Shown in pieces: positions 35,166 to 47,639 of a stretch of DNA of 64,000 nucleotides. Position 1 is the stretch's first letter. Each line of letters begins with the position of its first letter. Origin of the DNA: Eulemur rufifrons (lineage: Eukaryota; Chordata; Mammalia; Primates; Lemuridae). The stretch is from the NCBI RefSeq assembly GCF_041146395.1, contig NC_090996.1, positions 27,490,738 to 27,554,737 of the forward strand. The letters run 5' to 3'. The notes under the pieces were generated by a model, which did no database searches, was not told where the DNA came from, and worked only from the letters and a program-made list of their open reading frames with translations. Made by a program: the position numbers and the translations under genes.

Positions 35166-35785
35166 CTTGAGTCCCACTCACGGCTGCTCGTGTCCATGTT
35201 CTCAGTCCTGGTGGGAACATAGTTCTTGGGACAGAAAGTGGTTTCCAGTGCGGTGCCCTCCTGTCCCACCATCCCTGGCAATGTCCTTGATGCTGGCAGT
35301 TGAGGTCAAGTCTTTTGACTTTGATTTATTTACTCATGTGTTTGTCTGATCAATAACAGCAAAGAAGTATCGAGGATCTGCTTATGTGTCTGGCGCTCCT
35401 TGCAAGAAACAAGCACAGTGTCTTTCTCAGGAAGCTCACAGGCTAGACAGGGACACGGTCCTGAAACCTCAGGAGGTATGAATGAAACAGAGAGGCGGCC
35501 CTGACCACGTGCTGTGCAGGAGGGTGTGCAGTAGGTGAGGGGAGAGGCCTCCTTGAAACTGGAGCAGGACTGAGTGGCCCCTACCATGTTCATGGTTTTA
35601 AAAAGTGAAATCAAATCAAACAATGCCAAAAGGTATCCAGAGAAAAACAAAATGTTCCTGCCACTGTAGACCTACTTCCCCACAGAAGTAGGAGGTGAAG
35701 TAGGTCTAACCATAACTACCGTCATTGGTTTTTCATGAAAAATGATGGAAAATTGTCAGGCTTTGGTACACTTGCATATATAGCT
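35166..35785. other. Intronic sequence
   Basis: About 35360-35560 resembles an ancient repeat. Nothing else recognised. Confidence 0.35.
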
Positions 35786-35789
35786 TTTT

Positions 35790-35811
35790 GTTAAAAAAAA
35801 AAAAAAAAAAA
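35790..35811 (+). repeat. Poly-A tract
   Basis: Run of about 20 A bases. Confidence 0.85.
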
Positions 35812-35939
35812 ACAACCCCGCAAATGAGAGCAGAAAAGACATGGCATTTGTTTAGCTTGTCTTGGTTGTTGTCTTCCGTGGCAGCATGTGCAGAAGTATG
35901 TCACACTTTGCAATGCACAAGTTACCTGTGTGTATTTAA

Positions 35940-36034
35940 ACAGCCCTCGACTGGTGGACACTTAGGTTGTGTCCAGTGTCCTGCTGTGACCAGCATTGTG
36001 GGGCCCCTCCTTGAGCCTGCACTTTTGTGTCCAT
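35940..36034 (-). mobile_element. L1 LINE fragment
   Basis: 'ggtggacacttaggttgtgt' and 'gtgtccatgtgcagc'-like segment match the antisense L1 3' region. Confidence 0.45.
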
Positions 36035-36265
36035 GTGCAGCTCTTAAGAACGTGGCCCGTGAAGTCAAATCCTAGCTCTCTGGTTTACTGGCCAGGTATC
36101 CTTGGGCCAGTTACTTAATCTCTCTGTGGCTGAGTTTCCTTATCTGTAAAATGCAGATAAAAATGGTACCTACTTCATAGGTTTCTCATGAGACGTAAAT
36201 GAAATAATCTATAAGAAGTGCTTAGAATATTGGCTGGCATTTAACAGCACCCGATAACTACAATT
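36035..36265 (+). mobile_element. MIR SINE
   Basis: Near full-length plus-strand MIR: 'gagtttccttatctgtaaaa', 'agaagtgcttagaatattgg'. Confidence 0.9.
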
Positions 36266-36269
36266 ACTC

Positions 36270-36690
36270 CTATTTTATTTTCAATAATGGCTTCGTTGAG
36301 GTCTAATTCCGTACCATGCCGATGCATCTATTTAAATGCGTTGGTTTTCAGTGTGTTCACAGGGTTGTGCGGCCGTCATTGCCATCAATATTAGAGCATT
36401 TTTATCAACCCCGTTGACAAGGAAACCTCGTGCCTGTCAGCTGTCATTCCCCATTTCCCTTCACCTCCCACACCAGACCTGTGCCGGCACTAATCCACTT
36501 TGTGTGTCTGGATTTGCCTATTCTGGATGTTTCCTATAAATGCAAGCATGCAATGTGTGGGCCTTTGTGACTGGCTTCTTTCACTGCGCATAGTATTTTC
36601 AGGGTTCATCCAGGCTGTAGCTATTGTTGAATAATATTCTATTGCAGGGATATACCACATTTTATTTATCCATTCTATTACTTTCTGTTA
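36270..36690 (-). mobile_element. Old L1 LINE 3' region
   Basis: 'aataatggcttcgttgaggt', 'gatttgcctattctggatgt' and 'ggatataccacattttattt' in antisense L1 order. Confidence 0.85.
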
Positions 36691-37279
36691 TTCTGTGAGA
36701 TAAATGTTTAGAAGTAGATTCTTGAATAAAATGATATTAAGGAAAATGGAAATCAGGCCTCTGTCTCGATGTATGGCACAGCTACAGCAATTTAATATTT
36801 TTACCCCCATTACCAAATAATATCCCTGGTATGTGAGAAATTGAATTCGCCATCTGCTTTGTGTTCCCCACCCCAAAGAAATCACAACAAATGAGGGGGT
36901 GGATAAGGTGGAAATTAAAGTCCCGGGGCCCATTTCCCTGCCTTTGGGCAGACCCTGCGTTGTCATGTGACTTAGCCAAAGAATCGGGTTATCGTAAGAC
37001 TGTAACTCTTCATTTTTCAGGGTTTCAATCAAGGATATTTTGTGTGAAGTTTAAACTTTTGGAAACTAGAAAGCAGTTTTACTAAGTTTGGTTACATTGC
37101 TGGTATCCACAGCTTTCATTTATTTCTTGTTAACAAGTCGCTGGAAAGAACACAATGTTCCCCGATTGCCCCCTTATCATTAGGTAAACTTCAGTGGCCA
37201 CCAGAAATTGGGAACAGCTTGTTACTATAAATAGCAGTGCTCATAATAGTGTAGAGTCGCCAAGGTGGCTGTTTTATTA
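36691..37279. other. Intronic single-copy sequence
   Basis: Nothing recognised. Confidence 0.4.
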
Positions 37280-37420
37280 TGAAATTATCTTATCTTTATC
37301 CCGTTTTTGCAGATGAGCAAACTGTCATGTCAGACAACTTGCCCAGCACTGCCCAGCTGGTGGGTGGTGACACCGAGGCTCCAGCTCAGACCAGCAACGC
37401 AGAGCTTGGACTTCCGGCTG
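37280..37420 (-). mobile_element. MIR fragment
   Basis: 'cagatgagcaaactgtcatg' and 'cacttgcccag'-type segment; MIR core on the minus strand. Confidence 0.5.
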
Positions 37421-38066
37421 AGTTACAGCCGTCCTAGGGAAATCCTTGTATCTGCTGCCTTCTTATGGGCTAAGGCTGCGTGAAAACTGGGGGAAAAGGG
37501 TATGAAGGGGGAAGACGAGCATTCCCTGCTCAAATTGAGGAGCCAGCCCTGGGTGCCCGTTTGCATCTGTTTCTGTTTCTGCATCTGCATCAGGGCAAAG
37601 CCAGGTTTCTGCAAATGGAAAGAGGAGACGCTCGGTTGCAGTGTAGGCCGTCCTGCCAGCCCTGGGCCACGTCACCACTGCCGAGTTTAAGTTAATAGGA
37701 TGATACCGGCATGGGAGTTACTTCTCTATGTTTAATAGACCAGGACAGCAGTACTCAAAGATGTCACATTTTAAAATTTCACTTATCGGTAAATTAAAAA
37801 CTCTCCCCAGAGTCCCTGCTCTGGGGAACTCTGAGCGCTTGGCACACGGCACGGGTGAGTCCAAGCACAGCCCTGCTGACAGTGCACCCCAGGACCACTG
37901 GGCCCCAGTAGCAGAAGACCATGTCATTAAGCAGTCAATCCCCAGACTCCAGTGACGATGAATGTGACCATCTTGTCCAAAATCGCAGCATCACCATCTT
38001 AAACTCTCTGTGCATCCTGAGATATGTAAAATTCTTTCTACCCATAAAGGGCAAACTTAGCAGTCA
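37421..38066. other. Intronic single-copy sequence
   Basis: Nothing recognised. Confidence 0.4.
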
Positions 38067-38370
38067 ATTACAGCTGTCCCTCGGTATCCATGGGGGATTA
38101 GTTCCAGGCCCTCCCCCCAAGTTTGCCAAAATCTGAGGATGCCCAAGTCCCTAATATAAAATGGGGTAATATTTGCACATAATTTACACGTATCTTCTCC
38201 CATGTACTTTAAATCCTCTCTAGATTACTTGTATGTAATGCCCACACATCACTTTATTTGCATGGATTCTACTTGTACTCAGCATTTAGCAAACTTAAGC
38301 TTTGCTTTTTGAAACTTTGTGGAATTTTTTTTTTCTGAATATTTTTGATCCACAGTTGGTTGAATCCAGG
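38067..38370 (+). mobile_element. MER2 (Tigger-related) DNA transposon
   Basis: Plus strand. Starts CAGCTGTCCCTCGGTATCCA and ends near 'ccacagttggttgaatccag'. Interior 'cttctcccatgtactttaaa' matches MER2. Confidence 0.8.
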
Positions 38371-38377
38371 GATGTGT

Positions 38378-38540
38378 AACCCATTTGACTCTGGGCAAAT
38401 TTCCTGACCTCGCTGAGCCTCTGCTTCCTTATCTGAAACCAGGGATAATAATATCTACATCCCTGGGTTGTTTGGAAGATTAAACAAGATCCTAAGCTAC
38501 AGGGTCCCTGACGTACATTGGTGGTGGCAGTAACGGAGTG
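38378..38540 (+). mobile_element. MIR SINE
   Basis: 'gacctcgctgagcctctgct', 'tcctaagctacagggtccct' in MIR order. Confidence 0.7.
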
Positions 38541-39404
38541 ACGTAGTCATTGTCCTTTATCCTCACTTGCACCATGCTCGACTGTGCGTACCATGTCCCA
38601 GTTCCACAGGAAGCACAGATGTGAGGGGTAGAAAGGGGATTGGTTTTCTCTTTCTTTGACTCTTCAGCTTGGAATATTCCAAAAGCTCACGTGGGGAAAC
38701 AGTGACAGCCAAGGTGCCCTATGACAAAAAGGGATATCTGATTACGTGATTTGTCTAAACAACTTGTTCTTCTTCTGCCTTTTGTTGTCATGTACTTTGC
38801 TGTGTTTTAGAGCAGCCCCAGCTATCTACCAAATTTATTTGGAAGCGTGGTCTTTCCAGCCCTGTGCTCTGACACACGCCATCTCCTGTACGTAATTACA
38901 CAGTGTTTTATTCTGCCATTTTCTGACAGCAGGCCAGGAGGACTTGTTATCCTTTCTTAGAAGGTTGCCATTAGGACTGGTTTGGCAGATTGTCTGGAAG
39001 GAATGGAGCCCATCATGGATGCAAACTCTTCTTCACTCACCACACCTCTGCCGCGAAGGCCCCCAGAGGGCCTGTTATAACAAAAGAATCTGTGCAGGTG
39101 GAGGCCCCTTGGGTAGCTTAGCTGTCTTCGCTTTGCAATTTCCCTAGCATGAACACAAAATGTACAGGTAGAATCTATGTAGAATATCAATGCCCAGGAT
39201 CTGAGGCTTTGTCTATAAAATATAAAACATTCAACGGGAAGCCAACAGAGGCATTCAGTTATTTGGGTTTTATTTTCTGGTATAATAAGGTTTTTCTGTA
39301 CAATTCAAGTAGGCAAACCCTATAGGCAGACTGCATCCTATTGGGCATTTAATTTCTGCAGTAATGTTTATAGTTATACTTTGGAGTTCTATCTTACTCC
39401 AAGT
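38541..39404. other. Intronic single-copy sequence
   Basis: Nothing recognised. Confidence 0.4.
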
Positions 39405-39520
39405 TAAGGCGACCAACCAGCCTGGTTTGCCAGGGATTGTCTTGGTTTTACCACCAAAAAGTCCCACATCCTGGGAAATTCCTCAGGCCTGGGCAAACTC
39501 AGCTGTTGGCCACCCTCAAT
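39405..39520. mobile_element. Short inverted-repeat MITE
   Basis: Left end GGCGACCAACCAGCCTGG and the reverse complement of the right end GGTGGCCAACAGCTGAG resemble each other, and 'tgccagggat' and 'tcctgggaaa' sit inside. A non-autonomous DNA transposon is likely; family not named. Confidence 0.5.
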
Positions 39521-40414
39521 GTGCCATAATCGGATCCTGCCATTCCCAGATCATAGTTTGTACATGTAAATGTTTTCCAGGACATTGCATCTAAAAATTT
39601 TAGAAGTGAGACATGGAAAGTTGTTGATACACGCATTCAACATAAATGCCTGGCTCTGTAGGGAAAAAAAAGAACCCATTGGGGATATGTTCTGGGAGAA
39701 CATCATAGTGAAGGTCTATAACTTTGATCTCAAGAGTTAAAGTTATACCCTGAGCTTCCCTAGACACCCCTTAATTGCTTACTTTTGTCTGATTTATTAT
39801 TTTGCTGGCTGGCTTTCCTGGCATTTCTCAAGAGAATCACTCACTGTTGTTAAATAAATACATCTCTGTTGCCACGTCCCCAGGAGCGGTTTGCACAGAA
39901 CTGCCCACATGAGACGCAGCATTGTTACAAATTGCTCCTATAGTTTGCAGCGTTTGCCCTTGTGACTTTCAGGTTGAGACTCCTATTTAAAACCATAGTT
40001 GTCTGTCTGAACAGCTTGTCAGTATGGACATGTCTTTCCCATATCACCAGTCCTGTGGACACATGAGTCACGTGATCGGGCTCCAGAGCTGAGCCAACTT
40101 CTGATTCTTTGAGGCAGGTCCAGAGTGCACCCTCCTCCCCCCAACATGCAAATTTCAAATAAGCCACTTGGCCTGGATTTTACGTCACACTGTCCCAAAC
40201 GTGCCTTCCAAATTTGCTGAATTTTGTCTAGTTGTTTTCATCTGATGAAGCAAATAAGTGAATTAATTTTGTTATATGGACATTTGCCTTCTCAAAAGTA
40301 TTTACATCTATTGCAAAAATGTCCTAACCTCATAACAAGTAGACACGTAAAAATGTATATTAAAATGCTTGTAAAAAAGATCATCCTGAGAGAATGTCAG
40401 TGACTAATACAAAA
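39521..40414. other. Intronic single-copy sequence
   Basis: Nothing recognised. Confidence 0.4.
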
Positions 40415-40486
40415 GCATCGTTGGTATAGTGGTCATGAAAAGGATGCAGTTCCAATGCCAAAAGAGACCCATTGGAGACCATTTGG
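40415..40486 (+). pseudogene. tRNA-Gly-like fossil, unconfirmed
   Basis: The block TTGGTATAGTGGT at 40421-40433 is the D-arm/A-box sequence of tRNA-Gly and tRNA-Asp genes. A TTCCAA-containing stretch at 40450-40455 sits near the anticodon-loop position of tRNA-Gly(UCC). The 3' acceptor strand and T-arm do not pair, so this cannot be a working tRNA. A chance match remains possible. Confidence 0.25.
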
Positions 40487-42234
40487 CCCCATTTTTGCTG
40501 CTTCACATCCAAGAGTTTATCTTCATTCTTGACTGTGCCACGTCTACCTGCAGGTGGAAGCAGAAGTTTTACAGTGAATCTGACCCACCTTTTTTGCTAC
40601 ACTTCGATATTTTCTTCACTTGGGTCCATTGTGGGGCCAAAGAAAAGCTGGTATTCTTCCTTTGGGCCTCTGCCTCTCTGCAGTGGAGAAGTTCCTGTGA
40701 AATTGGATTTTTATAAATCGAATGTGCCAGAGGATCTTAGAGGGACTCTGCAGTGAATCCTTTTGTAAGGTGAAGAATCTGCTTGCAGTGTACACGCATC
40801 CCCTCAATTTGTGTAATCAGATTTGTGTGCAGCAGCTTTGGAAGTGTGGCCCCCTCCTGTAGTATGTGCAGTAAGACTGCTCTTGGCATGGGGGGGCCCT
40901 TCTCTCAGCGGGCAGAGGGGCCCCTGTGTGTGTTTACCACAACAGACCAAGGCCAACAAGCAGTTGCTGGTGAAAGTTGCCTTGAACTAAGAGGATTTCA
41001 TCTGATTTTGATTTGCCTGGAAAACACCCTGTCAAAATAATCTAGAGACAGAGCTGCCTTTAAAATCCACATTTATTATTTTATTTGTCATCAAATAGAG
41101 AGTCTGAAACCTTGAACGGGTGGATTCAAAGGCCACAGTGTACACAAGTATAGCTCTCCATTGCTGAGAGGCAATTTAGGGACCAGACGTCTCTCTGTTT
41201 TCTTCCACCTGAACAAGCGGTGGCACACAAAGGAATAAAAAGTCTGTGCGTGAAGAGCCTCCGAGGGCTGTCAGCCGGAGAGGAGAGCTGCAGAGACCCC
41301 AGTGAGGTTGCCTCCGTCGTAAGGAAATGACCAGCTGGCCCTTGCAGGCACCCCGAGTTCACTCTTGGCCATTTCTGTGGTCGTTCCCATTCCCAGTTCA
41401 CACTAGAGGACCAGCTACGTTTCCTTGCCTCTTTTCCCAGATCGGTCACCAAATGAGGTCAGATTTCCTAAGAAACCTACACTCTGTGAAAGGGAAGCCA
41501 AAAAAAAAAAAAAAAAAAACACGAGAGAGAGTGCTCCCAGAGGGAGAAGATCCAGGTAAAGAAAGCACAGGCTCCCTGCGGAAAACAGAGAGTGTTCACA
41601 TTAGCTCCTACTGTCGAGGGAGGGGGGTGGGTGGCCAGAGGATTCTGGGGAAAGGGAATTTATGAATTTATGAGGCTCTTGAAGAAAGGTGCTTCTAAGA
41701 AAGAGAAATCCACTCAAGCTAGCTTAAGCAAAAAAAAAAAAAAAAAAAAAGTGGCTGGCGGTATTAGACTTGGGGAAATTTCACAGAATCCAAGGGCAGG
41801 AAGAGCAGTCAGACCTGGAGAAGGAGGGGGGTCTGGGCACAGGGACAAGAAAGACGGTGATCAGTTACTTCTGCCATCGCTGGGACCACATGTCCTCTTC
41901 TCTGCCTTTTTTTTTTTTTTTGCCTTTGCCCAAGACTGGCTTTCTTGGTTTTGGTGCACAAACAGGACCATACTTGACAGGCCTTCATAGTATTTCACAG
42001 CTCAGTTCTTTAATGAGTTGCGTTGCTATCCAAAAGTCCAATTCCAAACTCCCTGAAGAGAAAATGTGATTGGCTCAGCTGGGACAGACATCTGAGGCCA
42101 ACTAGCCATTCCCAGCGTCAGGGTCACACTGCAGGAACATGACTGCCAGCCTCGTGCCTGTAAATGCAAGGAATGGGCTGGTATCTCCTACCAAGGTATC
42201 TACTACCATTTTCCCAGGAAAAAAAAGAGGGCAT
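40487..42234. other. Intronic sequence with poly-A runs
   Basis: A runs at 41501-41519 and 41731-41750 and a T run at about 41908-41921 are low-complexity tracts. No exon or named repeat recognised. Confidence 0.4.
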
Positions 42235-42570
42235 TGCAGTTGTTGCTCAGGGTTCTTTAGATGGAGACAACAGAAACCAAGGGGCCAAATGAAAAGGAGA
42301 AAAAAAGGAATTCATTGAAAGGGTAAGAAGTGGTTCACAGGATTGAAGGAAAAGCTGGAAAACAGGCCTCTGGAAAGCAGGGGGACCCGAGCAGCTGTGG
42401 GAGCCAGGGAGCAGAGCCTGGTGGAGGCCTTTCCACAGCACTGTCATCGAGGTGAATCTGCTGCTTTCATCCTGTGTCGCTCTGCTCAGGAAGCAGCTGC
42501 AGGGAGAGGAAGTCTGATGGATCTAGTTGGTGTTCGTGCCCATGCCTCAGCTGGGAAGGGTGCGTCATCG
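42235..42570 (+). mobile_element. Unclassified ancient repeat
   Basis: Starts 'gctcagggttctttagatgg' and has the texture of an old interspersed repeat. Family not determined. Confidence 0.3.
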
Positions 42571-43252
42571 TAAGTGACAGTCCCAGCAGAGCCTGTTACA
42601 GATGAGGGAAAGGTAGTTCTGCAACCCAGAATGATGGTGCAGTTACCAGAAAACGGAGAGGTGAACACGGGGCAGGGAAAGCCACCAATTCCACCACATA
42701 GGGAGCCACCGGGAACAAAATGCAGGGAAAGAAAAGCCCTGGGATGGTCAGGAGACTGGCAAAGGCTGCTGAATCAGCAGGGAGGGATCCGGTGGCAGAG
42801 GGAGGATGTGCATGAAAGAGGCCACTGCCTCTCCTGTGCAGTGACACACCTGTACCTGGTGGGACCTGGTTGCCCAACAACTAGAGTGAAGCCAGGGTTC
42901 AGATCAGAGTCCGCCAGCTCAGGGAAGACACTTGCAAGTCCAGGCTGTGTTTGGCTGGATCTGAAGGTTCGTTTTCTTTTAGTTCTTGATGTTCCCACCC
43001 CGAATGCCCATGTCTACAGAGCACACCACTGTGCAGAGAGCCAGCCGTCCCCTTGGCAGGCACACACGGGGTTGGGGAGCAGCATTCCTGGGCTAATGAG
43101 ACGTGATGGGTGGTGGAACCTGAACAACATAGAAAGAAAAGCTGTCTTACCAGACATGAATTTTAAGAGAGAATTTCTACTGCATCCAAATGTTTCCCTT
43201 TGCTTTTATCTTACCCTGGTGTCATTTTTGAAAGCACTTCATTTTTGATGTG
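42571..43252. other. Intronic sequence
   Basis: A 224-residue reading frame crosses this region, but it has no recognisable domain and ends in MLT1-like repeat sequence. No gene. Confidence 0.4.
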
Positions 43253-43540
43253 CGTTTTAGCTCAGGCTGCTGTAATACATTATGGTGGACTGGGACACTT
43301 AAGCAGCAAACATTTATTTTGTCACAGTTCTGGAGGCTGGGAAGTCCAAGATCAAGGTGCTAGAAGATTCAGTGTCTCTTGTGTCTCCTTTTATACGGGC
43401 TCTAATCCCATTCATGAGAGCTCCACCCTCGTGACCTAATTACCCCCTGAAATTCCCCATGTCCAAATGCCATCACATTGGGAGTTAGGATTTCAACATA
43501 TGAATTTTGGGGTGACAAAAACATTCAGTCCATAACAGCA
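43253..43540 (-). mobile_element. MLT1-like LTR with internal deletion
   Basis: Left end 'caggctgctgtaatacatta', then 'ctggaggctgggaagtccaa', right end 'cattcagtccataaca'. The middle part of the LTR is shortened. Confidence 0.8.
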
Positions 43541-43757
43541 TGTAAAGAAATCCAGCAATTTGTCAAAGAACTGTTTCTGATGATTGATAGAGTAATAGGA
43601 GAATAAAAAAAAATTTAACCATAAACGCACACTGTACTGAATTTATGATGGTTCAGACATGTTGAATTTGCTTAACAAAACTTCATTTTGCTGTCAGTAC
43701 TTAGCTTGTAAATCTGAAAGGCAAGAGAGTTTGGATTTAATATTACTACAGGGGCAG

Positions 43758-43862
43758 AAATACGTATTTTTAAATATGTATATTTTAATATATTTAATAT
43801 ACATCTTAATATATTAAATTACATATAATGCATATTTTTATTTATATAAATAGATAATTTTT
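43758..43862 (+). repeat. AT-rich low-complexity tract
   Basis: About 100 bp of almost pure A/T with ATATTTAATAT-type palindromic words. Confidence 0.85.
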
Positions 43863-44440
43863 CATACCATTACATGCAGTCTCTCTCTTTTTATTCATTT
43901 GTTTACCTGCCTGGATAGCCTTCAAGTAACTGATTTTCAGAGTTTTATAAATTTGATCCACTCAAAGCTGACACAAATTGATTTATTCCCACCAATCTGA
44001 AGATGACTGTGGTTGAACAGAAGGTGGTTAGGGAGAATTAATTGGGAGCTGTCAAGATTAAACAAAGGTTCTGTATTTTGCGTGGTAGAGTAATAGGTAA
44101 CAGAAGAGCTTCTTATCAAGCATGACAACTCATTAGACCCCTCACAGTGATTCAGGCGCACGTTTATGTTACAAACTAACATCAAGCAGGCTTTTTAAGA
44201 TCCAAAGGCTGCTTTTCACACCAAAATCCAGTTACAACCTGTGATGTTCTTTTAATAGACATTCTTAAAGCAAGCGGGAGCCTTTTTATTTTAAAACAGT
44301 GCTTTAACCTCTGCTCTATTCCCGCGTATTTGGTTTTATAAACTAGGACTAGTTTATTATGAGAAAGCTTTATCTTCAAGTCAAAATTCTGCTTATGTAC
44401 TCGGTAATTGGGAGTATAGTGGGAAATGCTTAGACCTAGG
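43863..44440. other. Intronic single-copy sequence
   Basis: Nothing recognised. Confidence 0.4.
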
Positions 44441-44640
44441 GGGTCAGACAAAACTAGGTTTGAATTCTGACACTACTAGCTACTACCTTGGTAACTCTGG
44501 GAAGCTTTCTTTTTACTTCCGATTCAGTGTTACTTATTGAGTTGCTTAGCATAGACATTTCTCATCTATTTTATCACTGAGTCCTCAAAATCTTACTGAG
44601 GATTAGCTATTGGGCTACATTTTTTAAAAGTTTTAAATGT
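44440..44640 (+). mobile_element. MIR fragment, degenerate
   Basis: 'aggtttgaattctgacacta' and 'cttggtaactctgggaagct' match the left part of MIR. The rest is decayed. Confidence 0.4.
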
Positions 44641-44759
44641 TTCAGCATTTTAGCAAAACTGAAAAGAATAAAAACACCAAAAATAGCCTGAAGATTAATA
44701 TAATGAGTACACATGTATCTACCAGCCAGCTTAAGAAATAACACATCAATACTGTTGAA

Positions 44760-45120
44760 GCCTCCTGTGTGCCAGTTTCAGTTGGGGATTAAAGGCATGT
44801 GACAGAAAATCCAAAATAACAAAAAATCCAAATAACACGGGCATATATAAGAGTTTACTTTTCTCTCAGGTAATGACAAGTTGGAAGGTAGGTATTCCTC
44901 AGACCCAGGTTCTTCTGGCTTTCTGTTCCTTCATCTTTAGGACATGGCCCCTGTCTTCATGCTTACAAAACGGCTGTAGGAGCTGTAGCCATCACATGTC
45001 TCTTCCATGAAGGAGGAAAGACCAATGGCAAAAGGGCTTTTCAAGGAGGCCCATCTGATGACTTTCATTCTAGAGCCCAGAATTGTATTGGAAAATGTAG
45101 TTGTTATCAGAGACCATTTT
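44760..45120 (-). mobile_element. Unclassified ancient repeat
   Basis: 'gagtttacttttctctcagg' and 'gtagccatcacatgtctctt' in the antisense order of an old repeat. Family not determined. Confidence 0.35.
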
Positions 45121-45293
45121 TGCTGCCAACGAAATGTAGGTTCAACAGAATGAAAAATAAATGAAAAGAAGAGTTTCTTAGGTAAGCAGCCAGCAGCCTG
45201 TCCCTAAGAACATTCCTGTGCTTCCCCCCAGAGGCAGATACTATCTTTAAAGATTTGGGGTTTTCTATTGCTTTTTTAATGTATTTTTTATTA

Positions 45294-47228
45294 CAGGCAT
45301 ACGTATTTTATTGCATTTTACTTTACTGCCCTTCACACATACTGTCTTCTTTATATGTTGAAGGCGTGTGGCAACCCCACATCGAGCAAGTGTATCAGCG
45401 TGGTTTTTCCAACAGCATGTGCTCCCTTCATGTGTGTGTGACATTTTGGTAATGCTTGCAATATTTCAAACCTTTTCTTTATTATATTTGTTATGGTGAC
45501 CTGTGATCAGCGTCTTTGACGTTACTATTGTAATTGTTTTGGGGTGCCACAAACCATGCCCATATAAAATGATGAACTAAATCAGTAAATGTGTGTTCTC
45601 TGACTGCTCTGCTCACCAGCCATCTCTCCCTGTCTCCTCAGGCCTCCCGATTCCCTAAGACACAACAATACTGAAATTAGGCCAGTTAATAACCCTATAA
45701 TGACCTCTAAGTATTCAAGTGAAAGGTAAGAGTCACACGTCCTTCACTTTAAATAGAAAGCTAGACATGATGAAGTTTAGTGAGGAAGGCATATCCCAAT
45801 CTGAGATAGGCCAAAAGCTAGGCCTCTTTTGCCAGAGAGTTAGCCAAGTTGTGAATGCAAAGAAAAAGTTCTTAAAGGAAATTAAAAGTGCTACTCCAGT
45901 GAACACAACATGGTAAGAAAGCAAAACTGCCTTATTGCTGATAGGGAGAAAGTTTGGTTTGCATAGAAGACCAACTAGTCCCAACATTCCCCTTAAGCCA
46001 AAGCCCAAGGTTCATGAGGTTTAAGGAAAGAAGCCGTCTCCGTAACATAAAAGTGCAAGGTGAAGCAAGAAGTGCTGATGGAGAAGCTGCAGCAAGTTAT
46101 CCAGAAGATCTAGCTAAGATCATTGACAAAGGTGTGGTTACACCAAACAATGGATTTTTATTGTACGTGAAACAGCCTTCTCTTGGAAGATGCCATCTAG
46201 GACTTTCCTAGCTAGAGAGAAGTCAGTGCCTAGCTTCGAAGCTTCAAAGGACAGGCTAATTCTTTTGTTAAGGGCTTATGCAGCTGGTGACTTTAAGTGG
46301 AAGCCAGTGTTTATGTACCATTCCAAAGATCCTAGGCCCTTCAGAATTATGTTAAATCTACTTTGCTCGTGCTGTATAAATGGAAAAATGAAGCCCAGAT
46401 GACGGCACATCTTTTTACAGCATGGTTTACTGAATATTTTAAGCCCACTGTTGAGACCTGCTGCTCAAAAAGAAGGAGTCCTTCTGACATATTACTGTCC
46501 AGTGACAATGCACCTGGTCATCCAAGAGCGCTGAAGGAGATGTACAAGGAGATGAATGTTGTCTTTGTGCCTGCTACCACGACATCCATTCTGTGGCCCA
46601 TGGATCAAGGAGTCATTTCAACTTTCAAGCCTTATTATTTAAGAAATAAGTTTCATAAGGCTATAGCTGCCACAAATGGTGATTTCTCTGATGGATCTGA
46701 GCAAAGTAAACTGAACACTTTTTGGAAAGGATTCACCATTCTAGATGCCATTTAAGAACATTCGTGAATTCATGAGAGGAGATCAAAATGTCAGTACTAA
46801 CAGAAGTTTGGGAGAAGTAGATTCCAACCTTTGTGGATGGGTTTGAGGGGTTCAAGACCAGTGGAGGAAGGAACTGCAGATGGGGTGGGAATAGCAAGAG
46901 AACTAGAATTAGAAGTGGAGCCTGAAGATGTGACTGAATTGCTGCAATCGCATGATCAAGCTTGAATGGATGAAGAGTTGCCTCTTCTGGATGAACAAAG
47001 AAAGTGGTTTCATGAGATCTCCTCCTGGTGAAGATGCCGTGAACATCATTGGAATGACAACAAAGGATTTAGAATATTATCTGAACTTATAAAGCAGCAG
47101 CAAGATTTGAGAGGATTGACTCCAATTTTGAAAGAAGTTCTACCGTGGGTAAAATGCTATCAGTCAGCTTTGCATGTTGCAGAGAAATCTTTCATGAAAA
47201 GAGGAGTTAATGGATGTAACAAACTTGG
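45294..47228 (+). mobile_element. Tigger1 DNA transposon with decayed transposase
   Basis: Starts with the Tigger1 end CAGGCATACG beside a TA target (45292-45293). It runs 1.9 kb through most of the pogo-type transposase. Coding blocks in order: N-terminal helix-turn-helix (from about 45740, [17 protein letters not shown]), a middle CENPB-type block (45954-46211), then the DDE/D domain. That domain includes SSDNAPGHP at about 46497-46523, and its [16 protein letters not shown] block is at about 46601-46648. Frames shift between 45916 and 45954 and again near 46211 and 46402, and stops follow 46755, so it cannot make an active enzyme. The 3' portion after about 47228 is missing, so the right inverted repeat is lost. 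Confidence 0.92.
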
Positions 47229-47639
47229 CCGCAGGTGATTTCCTGACCCACGTTGGTCAGTTCTCAGTGACGGCTGGAAGGTCGCTCGCAGCAGGTATCT
47301 TGAGTTCTCTGTCAGTGCAGCCCTGTCCTCTCCTCTGCCCTTCAAACTCCTGATGCTCTGATGTCTGCACTCCCAGCTCTGTTTTCTCGCCTTAGGGAGA
47401 CTGTCGGGTCTCCCTGTATCCCCCTCCCTGCAGCATGGCCTGAAGACTCAGCATGCAGCAATCTGGCAGTTGTGGGACCCATGTCACTTGTGTCCTGTCT
47501 CTTGTAAGTCACTGACCGCCACGGCGTGTGAGTCCACGTCAAGTGCCATTGTTTGGTATATTTTGTCCAGTTTTTAATTGTTTCGGGTAGGAGGGTAAAT
47601 CCAGTGTGTGCTCTTTCCTCCTCCTTGGCTGGAAGCAGT
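47229..47639. other. Intronic sequence
   Basis: Nothing recognised. Confidence 0.4.

Noticed and set aside
42574..43248. 224-codon plus-strand frame
   Set aside because: No domain was recognised, composition is unremarkable, and it runs to the edge of an MLT1-like LTR.
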